Below, in pieces: positions 1 through 7,985 of a DNA stretch of 16,275 nt. Position 1 is the stretch's first letter. Each line of letters starts with the position of its first letter. This DNA is from Glaciecola sp. UBA1851. GTDB lineage: Bacteria > Pseudomonadota > Gammaproteobacteria > Enterobacterales > Alteromonadaceae. The stretch is taken from NCBI GenBank assembly GCA_002338515.1, contig DDIL01000093.1, positions 1-16,275 of the forward strand, in the 5' to 3' direction. The position numbers were made by a program, and so were the translations under genes. The notes under the pieces were generated by a model. It worked only from the letters and a program-made list of their open reading frames with translations, was not told where the DNA came from and searched no databases.

Positions 1-327
1 TTAAAGGAGTTAGTTGAATATAGCTTTACACTGCCTTACGGTATCGCTCAATTTTCTGGCATTAAACTCACTTACGATTCATCTAAACCTAATATGCAAA
101 GGGTTGAAAGCATGTTAGTAGATGGACAGCCGATTATCGATGAACAAAGCTATACAGTGTCCACAACTGCATTTGTAGCAAAAGGTGGAGATGGATATGA
201 AGTTTTTACGAAAGGTAAAACAACAGAACTAGATACTATGCTTATTGATATGTTTGTTGAAGGTTTAGGTAAAAAGCGAGCATTTACATTGCCAGAGTTA
301 GGCAGGCAAGTAGATATAAACAAGTAG
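1..327 (+). CDS. 5'-nucleotidase / UshA family, C-terminal domain (5' end outside window)
   Basis: The reading frame is open from base 1 and ends at TAG, so only the last 108 residues are present. They match the C-terminal substrate-binding domain of UshA-type 5'-nucleotidases and 2',3'-cyclic phosphodiesterases: a segment reading GIAQFSGIKLTYD, then RVESMLVDGQPI, then YTVSTTAFVAKGGDGYEVF. The GGDGY stretch belongs to the family's nucleoside-binding region. Family knowledge: these are secreted metallophosphoesterases that remove phosphate from nucleotides in the periplasm; the metal-binding N-terminal domain is not in this window. The internal ATG at 94 is not the start, because family similarity continues upstream of it. 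The specific substrate cannot be told from this part. Confidence 0.85.
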   Translation, partial: LKELVEYSFTLPYGIAQFSGIKLTYDSSKPNMQRVESMLVDGQPIIDEQSYTVSTTAFVAKGGDGYEVFTKGKTTELDTMLIDMFVEGLGKKRAFTLPELGRQVDINK

Positions 328-347
328 TCAAATCATTAATTTGATTA
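325..347 (+). terminator. weak AT-rich hairpin after the nucleotidase gene
   Basis: TCAAAT (328-333) and ATTTGA (339-344) are inverted repeats around a 5-base loop; the stem can be lengthened to about nine pairs with one G-U. It overlaps the nucleotidase stop codon. It lacks a GC-rich stem and a real T-run, so termination is uncertain. A perfect TATAAT (346-351) sits at its right side and could be the -10 of the next gene, although no good -35 is seen. Confidence 0.25.
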
Positions 348-381
348 TAATTCGTTTGTTTAAAAGCCAGTGGGGTTAACT

Positions 382-561
382 ATGCGTTTGAGTGTTTTAT
401 TTATATTGCTGCTAATCGTATCGTGCTCAAGTACGCCCACAATTGTGATAGAACAAAAGCCTATTATTAAAGCGGTTTCTACGAGTTTAATTGTACATAG
501 TGTGGTCAAAGCTCAACTACAGGGCTACCTGGTTGCAAACGTTCAGCTCCACGAACAATAA
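382..561 (+). CDS. predicted small lipoprotein, 59 aa
   Basis: The product starts MRLSVLFILLLIVSCSS: a positive residue, a hydrophobic stretch and a lipobox ending at Cys15, the usual form of a lipoprotein signal peptide. The remaining 44 residues have no family I recognise. ATG at 382 is preferred over the in-frame GTG at 370 because a GTGGGG ribosome-binding site ends six bases before it. A TATAAT at 346-351 could serve as -10. The last 56 bp overlap, on the opposite strand, the 3' end of the efflux adaptor gene, so the tail is encoded antisense to conserved adaptor sequence. It could be a real tiny lipoprotein, or a lipoprotein gene truncated when the efflux operon came to lie next to it. 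Confidence 0.5.
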   Translation: MRLSVLFILLLIVSCSSTPTIVIEQKPIIKAVSTSLIVHSVVKAQLQGYLVANVQLHEQ

Positions 562-1552
562 CACGGTCGGTGGACGTTAACTCACCTTTTACAGCCACCG
601 TATCACCATCGGCAAAGGCTACGTTCACAAGCACTTGTTCTGCTGTGTTATCTACTACGCGATAGACAAATGTATGTTTTCCGCGAATAACGAGCGCATC
701 CCGTGGAATAGTTAGAAGCTTTTGCGGTAACGCTCTTGGCGCAAAAACAGAGACGGATTCACCAATAATTAGGTCAGTACCCAATGCAGTTAATCGAGCT
801 TCTGCACTTCGGGTTTGTTGATCACCAACAATAACAATATCTCTTACTTGAAGAGAGTATGTGCTCCTTGAGGAAGAAACGCGTAGGTTATCGCCTTTGC
901 TTAATAATTGAATGTAGTTTAAAGGAATGGGGACGCTAATCTCAATGTTAGTGGTATCCACCAATTGAGCGATAGACTGCCCTACGTTAATGAACTCACC
1001 TTTTTGAGCGAGTCTTTTTGTTAGCATCCCTTTAAAAGGTGCCGGAACTTTACTTTTGTCCAGCCCCCTTTTGACTGCAGCAATTCGGAACTTGGCAACA
1101 ACTATATCTTGATCAAGCATATCTCTATTTGCAATTGCCTGCTGAAGCTGAGTTTTTGAGGCATTATCGCGCTGCGCCAATGAAGTAAATCGTTCAACTT
1201 CGCTGTTTCTAAAAACCAAGTCTGCTTGCAAAGAGCGTAAACTTGCAGTTTCCATTCCCATACGTAGAACGAGCTCTTCATCATTAACTAAAGCGATAGA
1301 TTGACCTTCTTCAAATATGCTTCCCACCATGCCAATTTGCATCAATTGGCCTGCTACTTCTGCTCCTATTACGGAATTTTGAAGAGATACAACATTACCT
1401 TTAAGTTCTATTTTAGGCGCAAGCAATTTTTCGGATACATCCGCTGTATTTACTTGTGCGGGTGGCATTTCTTGTGCGCTTAACGTATTAATTATAAATA
1501 AGCTGCAAAACAACATTTGGACGATGACCAAATGGGTTGTCTTAATTTTCAT
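506..1552 (-). CDS. RND efflux periplasmic adaptor (HlyD/AcrA-type membrane fusion protein)
   Basis: The 348-residue product begins with a signal peptide (MKIKTTHLVIVQMLFCSLF, then a cleavage region near LSAQ). It continues with a lipoyl-like half-motif (GAEVAGQLMQIGMVGSIFEEG), a helical hairpin of roughly 70 residues rich in Leu, Gln and charged residues, the second lipoyl half (VPAPFKGMLTKRLAQKGEFI), a beta-barrel and a membrane-proximal domain ending VIVRGAERLQPGSPVVEL. This is the order found in RND adaptors, which link the inner-membrane pump to an outer-membrane channel. I chose ATG at 1552 rather than an upstream start at 1624 because it begins the signal peptide, and because it overlaps the pump stop codon by 11 bp, suggesting translational coupling. 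The substrate is unknown. No TolC-type channel gene is in the window. Confidence 0.9.
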   Translation of the reverse strand: MKIKTTHLVIVQMLFCSLFIINTLSAQEMPPAQVNTADVSEKLLAPKIELKGNVVSLQNSVIGAEVAGQLMQIGMVGSIFEEGQSIALVNDEELVLRMGMETASLRSLQADLVFRNSEVERFTSLAQRDNASKTQLQQAIANRDMLDQDIVVAKFRIAAVKRGLDKSKVPAPFKGMLTKRLAQKGEFINVGQSIAQLVDTTNIEISVPIPLNYIQLLSKGDNLRVSSSRSTYSLQVRDIVIVGDQQTRSAEARLTALGTDLIIGESVSVFAPRALPQKLLTIPRDALVIRGKHTFVYRVVDNTAEQVLVNVAFADGDTVAVKGELTSTDRVIVRGAERLQPGSPVVEL

Positions 1553-4500
1553 GTTTGTTTCTCTTGCTAAATGTAAATTGCAATAAACACGGGAGAAGAA
1601 TAAGTGTGAATAAGGTCGACACACTCATTCCTCCTACAATGGCTGCCGCCATGCCGCGATAAATATCGCTTCCTGCGCCTGCAAACAATAGTAGCGGAAG
1701 CATGCCGAATAAACTGGTAAGTGTACTCATAAAAATAGGGCGCAAACGAATAGAAAGTGCATGCTGGGTTGCTTGCTCTATTGTTAATCCTTCTGCCAAG
1801 CCTTGGCGAGTTTGTGCTACAAGTAAAATGGCGTTGTTCACAACTAGGCCTAATAGAATAATAAAACCAATCATACCTAATAAATCTAAAGGCTGTGATT
1901 TAAATAGATTCATAAACTTAATCGCCAACACTCCGCCAACGGCCGCAAGAGGCAAAGCGATACATACTTGAATAGCAGAGGTTATAGATTTGAATAAACC
2001 TGCCATGATAAGTAACAACAAAATAAATGCCATTAAGAAATTAAGACTTAACGTTGACATGGCGCGCGCTAAATCTTCAGCGCTACCCGCATAGTTTATA
2101 TTGCCATTAGCTGGCAACTGACTTCTAAGTACTGGCTCTACTTTTTCCTGTAATTGTGAAATTAACTCTTCTAATGACATACCTTCTGGAGGATTAACAT
2201 TTAGGTTGTATCCTCTTTTACGATCCATCCTTACTATAGCGCTTGGAGCGAGCAGTTGTTCTACCTCAACTAATTCAGATAGCGGGATCACTCCTGAATT
2301 TGGCGTTGTTACAGGTAATGACATAATTTTTTCTGGGCTTTCGAACCTTTCAGTTTGCAGATAAATATCAAGTCTATCTCGTCCATCAAAGTATTCACCC
2401 ATCCACATCCCTTGGCCAAGCTGAGCCAAGACAACTGATAAATCAGCGCGTGTCCAACCTACCTCAGACAAACGCCTATCGTTAGGGGTGAACCTTAATT
2501 CTCGTGATTCAGAAAATGGGTCAGGCTCTGGGTTTGCAGTGGCTCCCGGAATAGACATCATCACCGTTTGCATACCTGCCATTGCTGCCATTTTGGCGGC
2601 TTCTAAATCGGTACTAGTAATTTCTATCCGAACACTATTGGTATCACTAAAGCCGCCAAATAAACTTCTTCGCATTGAAAAGCCAAACATATCTGGTATG
2701 CCAGTGATTATTTCAGATTGCACGGTTTGTTGAAGCAAATCTAAATCTTCACCGTCTTGTGCATTAAGAGCTAACCATCCTCCAGAGCCGCCAGGGAAAG
2801 ACCAAAAAAAGTAATCACTTACAAACGGCGATTTTTCACCATTTAAGTGTGGTTTTAAGCGTTCACTAATGACTTGAGCAATTTCAGTGTCAGCAGTTTT
2901 AATATTTGTTCCAGGCGGAAAGAATAGAAAACTATCGACAGTGTCTCTTTTCACAGGGGGTAAATAATTACTCTTTGGCCATAAAGTTACGGTAAGTGAC
3001 AATGGAACAATTATCAGCCCTGCAATCCAAATAAGACGTTTAGTATTTGAATTGGTAATGCGCATGATACCGCTGGCCATATCTTGGTACTTGGTGTTAT
3101 TTGTATGGTTACTACCAACTTTATTTTGATTAAGAAAAAACCTAGCGCCTGTTGGTAACACTGTGACAGCAACAATTAATGATACAATAATGCCAATAGC
3201 TATTGTCATAGCCAAGTCAGCAAACATTTGTCCTTCGGCATCTTCCAAAAACATGATGGGAATAAAAATTGCGACCGTAGTTGCTGTTGATGCTAAAAGT
3301 GCACCCCACACTTGAGATGCGCCTTTATTACTGGCATCAAACAGGCTTTCGCCACGCTCTCTAAGCCTTACTATATTTTCTAACACAACAATGGCTGCGT
3401 CTAATACCATACCTGATGCAAATGCTAATCCGGCAAGTGATATCACATTCATTGAGCGCCCAGTAAGGTTTAAAATAATAAAGGTGGCAAGAAGTGAAAT
3501 AGGAATTGCAGTAGCGATTAAAAGCGTGGCTCTCCATTGTCTTAAAAATAGCCATAACACAGTAATGGCAAATAACATGCCTAATATCAGATTACTCGAC
3601 AACAAGCTCATTGACCGGTTGATATATAGGCTAGGATCAAACGAAAATTGTGCCTTTAAACCACGCTCGGCAAATACACCGTCATTCAATTCGTTCATTT
3701 TCGCTTTAATGCCTTCCAGCGCCTTCACAACATTTGCATCATTGGTTTTAGATACTGACAAACGAAATGCCGGATTGCCGTTTTGATAAATAAACCCGCC
3801 AATACGTCCTGGACCTACTTCTATTCTGGCTAGGTCGCCAAGCTTCATTTCAACGCCGTTACGAGTCATCAATATTACGTTTGATAACTCCTCAATGTCG
3901 TATCGCCCTTCATATCGCAATGTATATTGTTTACGACCTATATCTACAAATCCGCTAGACATATCTTGAGAGCGCCCAATTAGAGAAGGAATTTTGGCAA
4001 TATCAATGCCTAGGTCTGCCGCCTTAAAAATATCAAATATTATTTGTAATTGATCGCCCTCTCCCCAACTGCCATCATCATATTCAATTCTGGACACGCC
4101 ATATAAAGATTGAAGTTCGGGTAAGATATCGTTGCGAATAAATTTACTGTTTGCATGCTTGTTTTCTTCGCTTATATTTGCATCATTCTGAATGTAGTAA
4201 TCGATAAGTGTGTCGTTTGCGTCGCCCCATTCGCCCATTAATATTTGTGGTTTTTGTGCGTTTGCAGGGAGGGGCCGTAACCTATTAAGCCGACTAATTA
4301 CTTCAATTAGCGCACGAGTCATATCGGTTTCAAGACTAAATTCTAGCTGCATAAAGGCAAAATCTGCCATGCTCCATGCCACTACATCTGTCATACCAGG
4401 TGTGCCTGCTATTACCTCCTCAATAGGAACCGTTAGTTCAGACTCGGTTTCTGCTGGAGACGCACCGGGCCAAGAAGTAATAACGGTAATAATTGGCTTT

Positions 4501-4634
4501 TCAATATTTGGCAGTAATTGTGCAGGTATAGAGACTAAAGATGCAACACCAAGCATCACGATCATCAAGGTTGCGATGATCACGGCTATTGGATTCTCTA
4601 AGCTCTTTTTTGTCAATTCCAATTCATTACCCAC
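1542..4634 (-). CDS. RND efflux pump, inner-membrane permease (AcrB/MMPL superfamily)
   Basis: The 1030-residue length and layout are typical of tripartite RND pumps: TM1 at about 14-36, a large periplasmic loop to about 340, TM2-6 at about 343-500, a second loop, and TM8-12 from about 863 to 1022. The N-terminus (LTKKSLENPIAVI) and the WPGASPAETE segment are family hallmarks. In the TM4 motif GMVLDAAIVVLEN, Asp412 matches the first AcrB proton-relay Asp (D407), but the second (D408) is Ala413. In the TM10 motif GLVVNNAILLV, Asn933 takes the place of AcrB Lys940. The start is uncertain: GTG at 4634 gives the full frame, but the AGGTGG stretch here overlaps that codon and lies at ribosome-binding distance from TTG codon 5. 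The gene precedes its adaptor, the reverse of acrAB. Substrate not predictable. Confidence 0.92.
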   Translation of the reverse strand: MGNELELTKKSLENPIAVIIATLMIVMLGVASLVSIPAQLLPNIEKPIITVITSWPGASPAETESELTVPIEEVIAGTPGMTDVVAWSMADFAFMQLEFSLETDMTRALIEVISRLNRLRPLPANAQKPQILMGEWGDANDTLIDYYIQNDANISEENKHANSKFIRNDILPELQSLYGVSRIEYDDGSWGEGDQLQIIFDIFKAADLGIDIAKIPSLIGRSQDMSSGFVDIGRKQYTLRYEGRYDIEELSNVILMTRNGVEMKLGDLARIEVGPGRIGGFIYQNGNPAFRLSVSKTNDANVVKALEGIKAKMNELNDGVFAERGLKAQFSFDPSLYINRSMSLLSSNLILGMLFAITVLWLFLRQWRATLLIATAIPISLLATFIILNLTGRSMNVISLAGLAFASGMVLDAAIVVLENIVRLRERGESLFDASNKGASQVWGALLASTATTVAIFIPIMFLEDAEGQMFADLAMTIAIGIIVSLIVAVTVLPTGARFFLNQNKVGSNHTNNTKYQDMASGIMRITNSNTKRLIWIAGLIIVPLSLTVTLWPKSNYLPPVKRDTVDSFLFFPPGTNIKTADTEIAQVISERLKPHLNGEKSPFVSDYFFWSFPGGSGGWLALNAQDGEDLDLLQQTVQSEIITGIPDMFGFSMRRSLFGGFSDTNSVRIEITSTDLEAAKMAAMAGMQTVMMSIPGATANPEPDPFSESRELRFTPNDRRLSEVGWTRADLSVVLAQLGQGMWMGEYFDGRDRLDIYLQTERFESPEKIMSLPVTTPNSGVIPLSELVEVEQLLAPSAIVRMDRKRGYNLNVNPPEGMSLEELISQLQEKVEPVLRSQLPANGNINYAGSAEDLARAMSTLSLNFLMAFILLLLIMAGLFKSITSAIQVCIALPLAAVGGVLAIKFMNLFKSQPLDLLGMIGFIILLGLVVNNAILLVAQTRQGLAEGLTIEQATQHALSIRLRPIFMSTLTSLFGMLPLLLFAGAGSDIYRGMAAAIVGGMSVSTLFTLILLPCLLQFTFSKRNKHEN

Positions 4635-4817
4635 CTAATATCTACTGAACCATCGATATACTATAGAGTTGCTAGGAGCAAGAAAAGATTATTTATGTTT
4701 CAATTTCTTTCATGCTTGTTCTTATTTGAGCTTGTTTGTTCCTAATATTCAGTTTGGGCATATGCTCTATATGTGTTAAATTCCGCGCCTGTTTAATTCA
4801 AAGCCAAGTGAAAAGTT
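4635..4817. promoter_or_regulatory. divergent promoter region between RND operon and MFS gene
   Basis: These 183 bp must carry the promoters of both divergent transporter units. For the MFS gene a candidate is TTGGGC (4754-4759), 16 bp, TTAAAT (4776-4781). On the other strand a TATAGT box lies close to the pump start, without a clear -35. Two similar stretches, GCTTGTTC and GCTTGTTTGTTC, about 15 bp apart between 4710 and 4742, could be regulator half-sites, but no regulator gene is adjacent. All assignments are by eye. Confidence 0.3.
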
Positions 4818-6062
4818 GTGGATACTGCAAAAGTGAATGTTAACCCGCCATCAGATGCAAGACTGCCTTTAGTAGAGTTTATTCTGCTTATGGCTTTTTT
4901 GACGTCTTTGGTTGCACTTAGCATAGACGCGATGCTGCCCGCTTTAGATATAATCGGTTCACAGCTAAATAGTCAAAGCCCGCAAGAGACTTATTTGATT
5001 GTTTCCATCTTTTTTACAGGCATGGCGTTTGGTCAAATGTTTTTTGGTCCCTTTGCTGATGCAAGAGGCCGTCGTTTAACCATTCTTGTTGGCTTGATAC
5101 TTTTCTTAATAGGTACTTTGGTCTGCTATTTGGCAACCAATATGGAAGTGTTGTTAGTTGGCCGGCTTATTCAGGCATTTGGCGTATCAGGCCCACGTAT
5201 TGCTTCAATGGCGTTAGTGCGTGACTTATATGTAGGTAATGCCATGGCACGAGTAATGTCGTTTACGACTGTGTTTTTCATTCTAGTGCCCATGATAGCC
5301 CCGCTTGTTGGTCAAGCTGTGATTGTAAGTTTTGGTTGGCGACACATTTTCACTATGTTTGCATTGGTAGCTTTAGTCTCCGCTATATGGTTTTTTAGTC
5401 GTCAAAAAGAGACGTTGCCACGCGCGAATCGAGTAAAATTTAGTTTTCACCAATTCTTCCGTTCTATTTGGTGGTTATTGAAACAACCGGCAGTGATGGG
5501 GCCGTCCATAGGGATGGGATTAATTTTTGGGGCATTTTTAGCTTACTTAAGTGCGTCACAAACTATCTTTCAAGTAATATACGACACCGGTACTTACTTT
5601 CCTCTATTATTTGCGACATTAGCTTTTGCTATTGGAGCAGCCTCGTTATTTAATGGCTTAATGGTGGTTAGACTAGGTATGCTAACTTTAGTGAATTATG
5701 CGTTAACCTTGTCCGTTCTATTTGGATTGGTGTTAAGCATTGTTAGCATATGGTTTAATGGTATTCCGCCGCTTTGGTTATTTGTTAGCGTTATGTTTGT
5801 AGGCTTCTTTTTCTTGGGTATATTATTTGGGAACTTAAATTCACTAGCTATGGTGCCAGTAGGGCATATTGCAGGGGTGGGTGCGGCGTTTATTGGCTCT
5901 TTTGGTAGCTTGCTTGCGGTGCCCATTGCAGTGTTCATCAATTCATTTTTGGACGGTACCATTACGCCCATTGCCATTGGTTTTTTGGTGTTTGGTTTGC
6001 TTACTTATGTTGTAGTGAAGCTCGGTATAAAATATACGCCGCTCGAAAAAGTAGATATTTAA
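4818..6062 (+). CDS. MFS multidrug exporter, Bcr/CflA-like (DHA1 family)
   Basis: A 414-residue, strongly hydrophobic protein with the length and about 12 membrane helices of drug/H+ antiporters. TM1 contains SIDAMLPAL (residues 35-43), corresponding to the D-x-x-LPAL signature of Bcr/CflA exporters. The loop after TM2 carries MFS motif A, GPFADARGRR (77-86). An RDLY segment follows TM4 (FGVSGPRIASMALVRDLY), also typical of this group. Family members export chloramphenicol, bicyclomycin, sulfonamides or small metabolites; the substrate here is unknown. The start is GTG at 4818 with a weak upstream site; no better in-frame start gives the normal short cytoplasmic N-terminus. It is divergent from the RND operon, so this block holds two unrelated exporters. 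Its stop lies 20 bp from the stop of the convergent DUF6471-like gene. Confidence 0.88.
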   Translation: MDTAKVNVNPPSDARLPLVEFILLMAFLTSLVALSIDAMLPALDIIGSQLNSQSPQETYLIVSIFFTGMAFGQMFFGPFADARGRRLTILVGLILFLIGTLVCYLATNMEVLLVGRLIQAFGVSGPRIASMALVRDLYVGNAMARVMSFTTVFFILVPMIAPLVGQAVIVSFGWRHIFTMFALVALVSAIWFFSRQKETLPRANRVKFSFHQFFRSIWWLLKQPAVMGPSIGMGLIFGAFLAYLSASQTIFQVIYDTGTYFPLLFATLAFAIGAASLFNGLMVVRLGMLTLVNYALTLSVLFGLVLSIVSIWFNGIPPLWLFVSVMFVGFFFLGILFGNLNSLAMVPVGHIAGVGAAFIGSFGSLLAVPIAVFINSFLDGTITPIAIGFLVFGLLTYVVVKLGIKYTPLEKVDI

Positions 6063-6082
6063 ACATATCTATTCGCTTCCTT

Positions 6083-6364
6083 TTAATCTTTCACATTAAT
6101 AGAAGCGTTTAAGTCGCCTGTGATAATTTCAATCATTAAATAAAACAATCCAGCCGAAAGTGCGTTTCCAGATACTTTGTTTCTCAAGTTACTAGAGCTT
6201 AAAATGACACCACGCTGTGACAGTTTTTCTACAATATCATCGTAAGTCATTTCATGCTCTACCATGAGTTTCTTTATATGTAAGCTCGTACCTTTTGCAT
6301 AAGGCAATATAGCTTTTTTATTTTGTACGCTAATATTCACCTGTGACTCATTATTTTGCTGCAT
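6083..6364 (-). CDS. DUF6471-like small protein, 93 aa
   Basis: After about 28 polar residues, the rest (HIKKLMVEHEMTYDDIVEKL, then SSSNLRNKVSG, then a hydrophobic helix) has the pattern of the DUF6471 domain: a helix, a 'tYddiveKL' helix, a conserved N-x-R-N-K-v-S segment and a final helix. It looks like a helix-turn-helix DNA-binding fold, but this is inference and no target is known. The ATG is well supported by AGG a few bases upstream (AGGTTTAATATG on the minus strand). The gene lies alone between the MFS gene and the upstream region of the yjf cluster, transcribed away from yjfI; whether it regulates either neighbour cannot be judged from sequence. Confidence 0.7.
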   Translation of the reverse strand: MQQNNESQVNISVQNKKAILPYAKGTSLHIKKLMVEHEMTYDDIVEKLSQRGVILSSSNLRNKVSGNALSAGLFYLMIEIITGDLNASINVKD

Positions 6365-6774
6365 ATTAAACCTACCTTTTATTGTTACTAATTTTGTTAA
6401 GCAAGCCGTTTTTTGAATTCAGACTATACTACTGAACAACATATTTCTGAATTTGGCTGAATTAGGGTTTTTCGTTGAAAACTTAACGGGTGTTTTCCTA
6501 ATCACATTATTTGTTACAGTCCATCTATTGATTAATTATTAACTCAGCCCCAGAATGATTATTGTAAGGCTGAATAGTCAATGAAGTATCAAAACTCTTA
6601 ATTTACGTAAAATAGTATAAACAAACTTGCAATACATTCAAAGCAAAGGTTAGAAATAGATAGCAAAAGCAATTTATTTATATTATTTGCAATAAATATG
6701 TTGCATTAATTAAAAAAACTACTATGATGTTCATAGTCAAGACAAAAAGTACATCGCTTTTTATGGAGATAAAC
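6365..6774. other. 410-bp AT-rich upstream region between DUF6471-like gene and yjfI
   Basis: No gene is visible. The region carries the divergent promoters of the small minus-strand gene and the yjf cluster. An inverted repeat TCAGCC (6544-6549) / GGCTGA (6568-6573) spans 30 bp, and GGCTGAAT-like sequence occurs both at 6455-6462 and at 6568-6575; these could be protein-binding sites. I looked for a sigma-54 signature (GG-N10-GC), as in the E. coli psp operon, and found no convincing one. The likely sigma-70 promoter at the right end is listed separately. Confidence 0.5.
6701..6728 (+). promoter_or_regulatory. candidate sigma-70 promoter of the yjf cluster
   Basis: TTGCAT (6701-6706), a 16-bp spacer and TATGAT (6723-6728) resemble -35 and -10 boxes; the -10 matches five of six consensus bases. 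Transcription would start near 6735, leaving a leader of about 40 bases before the yjfI ATG. Found by eye only. Confidence 0.45.
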
Positions 6775-7164
6775 ATGACAACAAAGCGCGAACACATTCT
6801 TTCGCTCATGAATGAGCAAATAAATTTCACGGCGGAAATGGAAGGTGACTGTATTAGCATTTCCAATGATGAGGGCTTAGATGCTTTCTTAGTTGTAGGA
6901 GAGCAACAAATTGTAGTTGAAACTATTTTGTTCCCTACAGATGCGGTTAAAGATTGTGGCGTACTTGATCACGAGATTTTAAGAACCCATAGACTCGTGC
7001 CTTTATCTACCATAGCGGTGTCAACAATTAGCTCTCAAGAGTACTACGTTGCTTTTGGTGCGTTGTCTACTGATAGTAAAGACGAAGTGATTGTTGAAGA
7101 AGTGGAAGCACTTTTTGCTAATGTACCAGAGTTCTTAGAACTTTATTCAGAACATTTAAAATAG
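6775..7164 (+). CDS. yjfI: YjfI-like protein (DUF2170)
   Basis: The 129-residue acidic, soluble protein without signal peptide fits the DUF2170 family, of which E. coli YjfI (about 133 aa) is the reference. ATG at 6775 is chosen over an in-frame start at 6724 because GGAG ends eight bases before it and the product then has the family length. It is the first gene of the six-gene cluster, 13 bp ahead of the PspA-like gene. The molecular function of DUF2170 is not known. Its constant pairing with PspA-like yjfJ makes a partner or regulator of the coiled-coil protein a reasonable inference. The assignment rests on sequence resemblance plus strict gene order. Confidence 0.85.
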   Translation: MTTKREHILSLMNEQINFTAEMEGDCISISNDEGLDAFLVVGEQQIVVETILFPTDAVKDCGVLDHEILRTHRLVPLSTIAVSTISSQEYYVAFGALSTDSKDEVIVEEVEALFANVPEFLELYSEHLK

Positions 7165-7177
7165 TAGGAGTTACTTT

Positions 7178-7858
7178 ATGAGTTTAGGTCGATTATGGTC
7201 AGCGTTAAAAGGACATACTAACAAAGCATTAGAAGATGCTGCCGATTCACAAGCATTAACAATTTTGGATCAGCAAATTAGAGAGTCTAAGCAAGAGATC
7301 CAAAACTGCGGTAAAAGTCTGCACTCAATTGCGGCTAAACGTAAAATGTCTGAAAACAAAGTAAGCTCTTTACAAGCAGACATTGAAAAATATACGGCTA
7401 GCGCAGTTGATCATGCTGAATCTAACCATGAGCTAGCATTAGAATGTGCAGAGCGAGTAGGCGAGCTAGAAAACTTAAAAGCTAGCGAGCAAAATATTTT
7501 AGACAGTTACATTAAAAATGAAGAAACACTTAAAAAGAATTTAGCTACCGCTAAAAATAATTTAAGAATGCTTGAGCAACAGGTTGATCAAGTTAAAGCA
7601 ACCCATGCTGTGCAAAAAGCGCAAGTTGCAGCTTCTACTCATTTTGAAGGCGGCAATAGTAAAGTGAAAACCGCACTAGATAGCTTAGAGCGTATCAAGC
7701 AAAAGCAAGCTGAAAAAGATGCTGCAATAGAAGCGGCCTCAGAGTTAGCTGAGCTTGAAACTGGCTCTGATTTAGATGCAAAATTACGCAAGGCCTCTGG
7801 CGGTAGCGGTGGCTCAAGTGAAGACAAGCTGGCTAAATTATTAGCTGCTAAAAAGTAA
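7178..7858 (+). CDS. yjfJ: PspA/IM30-family coiled-coil protein YjfJ
   Basis: The 226-residue protein has the PspA/Vipp1/IM30 layout. A short amphipathic N-terminal helix (MSLGRLWSALKGHTNKALE) leads into long charged heptad-rich helices from about residue 22 to 150. A further helical segment follows (about 160-195), then a Gly/Ser linker (GGSGGSS) and a basic tail. E. coli YjfJ is of similar size (about 232 aa). Family knowledge: PspA proteins bind stressed inner membranes, form ESCRT-III-like oligomers and help keep the membrane sealed. The ribosome-binding site AGGAG (7166-7170) overlaps the end of yjfI, so the two are surely co-transcribed. A strong terminator follows the gene. Whether YjfJ acts like classical PspA, which works with PspF/B/C (none present here), is unknown. 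Confidence 0.92.
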   Translation: MSLGRLWSALKGHTNKALEDAADSQALTILDQQIRESKQEIQNCGKSLHSIAAKRKMSENKVSSLQADIEKYTASAVDHAESNHELALECAERVGELENLKASEQNILDSYIKNEETLKKNLATAKNNLRMLEQQVDQVKATHAVQKAQVAASTHFEGGNSKVKTALDSLERIKQKQAEKDAAIEAASELAELETGSDLDAKLRKASGGSGGSSEDKLAKLLAAKK

Positions 7859-7918
7859 TAAAAGGCTTTAGTCGGTTTGCTTAATGAGCTTACTAACATG
7901 AATAATCTAAAACAATCC

Positions 7919-7952
7919 AAACTAGGCTATTATTGAAATAGCCTAGTTTTTT
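7919..7952 (+). terminator. strong intrinsic terminator between yjfJ and yjfK
   Basis: A perfect 13-bp inverted repeat (7919-7931 and 7937-7949; core arms AACTAGGCTATT and AATAGCCTAGTT) closes a five-base loop ATTGA and runs directly into six T residues (7947-7952). This is a textbook Rho-independent terminator on the plus strand. There is no matching A-run on the left, so it should act in one direction. It lies inside the six-gene cluster and would end or attenuate transcripts from the yjfI promoter, giving more yjfI-yjfJ than downstream mRNA. Confidence 0.85.
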
Positions 7953-7985
7953 GGTTAAAGCATATTGTCTTAATGGAGTCTTCAC

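Noticed and set aside
1702..4638. Several plus-strand frames opposite the RND pump
   Set aside because: They mirror conserved pump codons; the pump frame is continuous over 1030 residues with family motifs throughout.
6365..6774. Sigma-54 promoter upstream of the PspA-containing cluster, by analogy with the psp operon
   Set aside because: No TGGCAC-N5-TTGC-like pair was found; a sigma-70-like pair at 6701-6728 is better.
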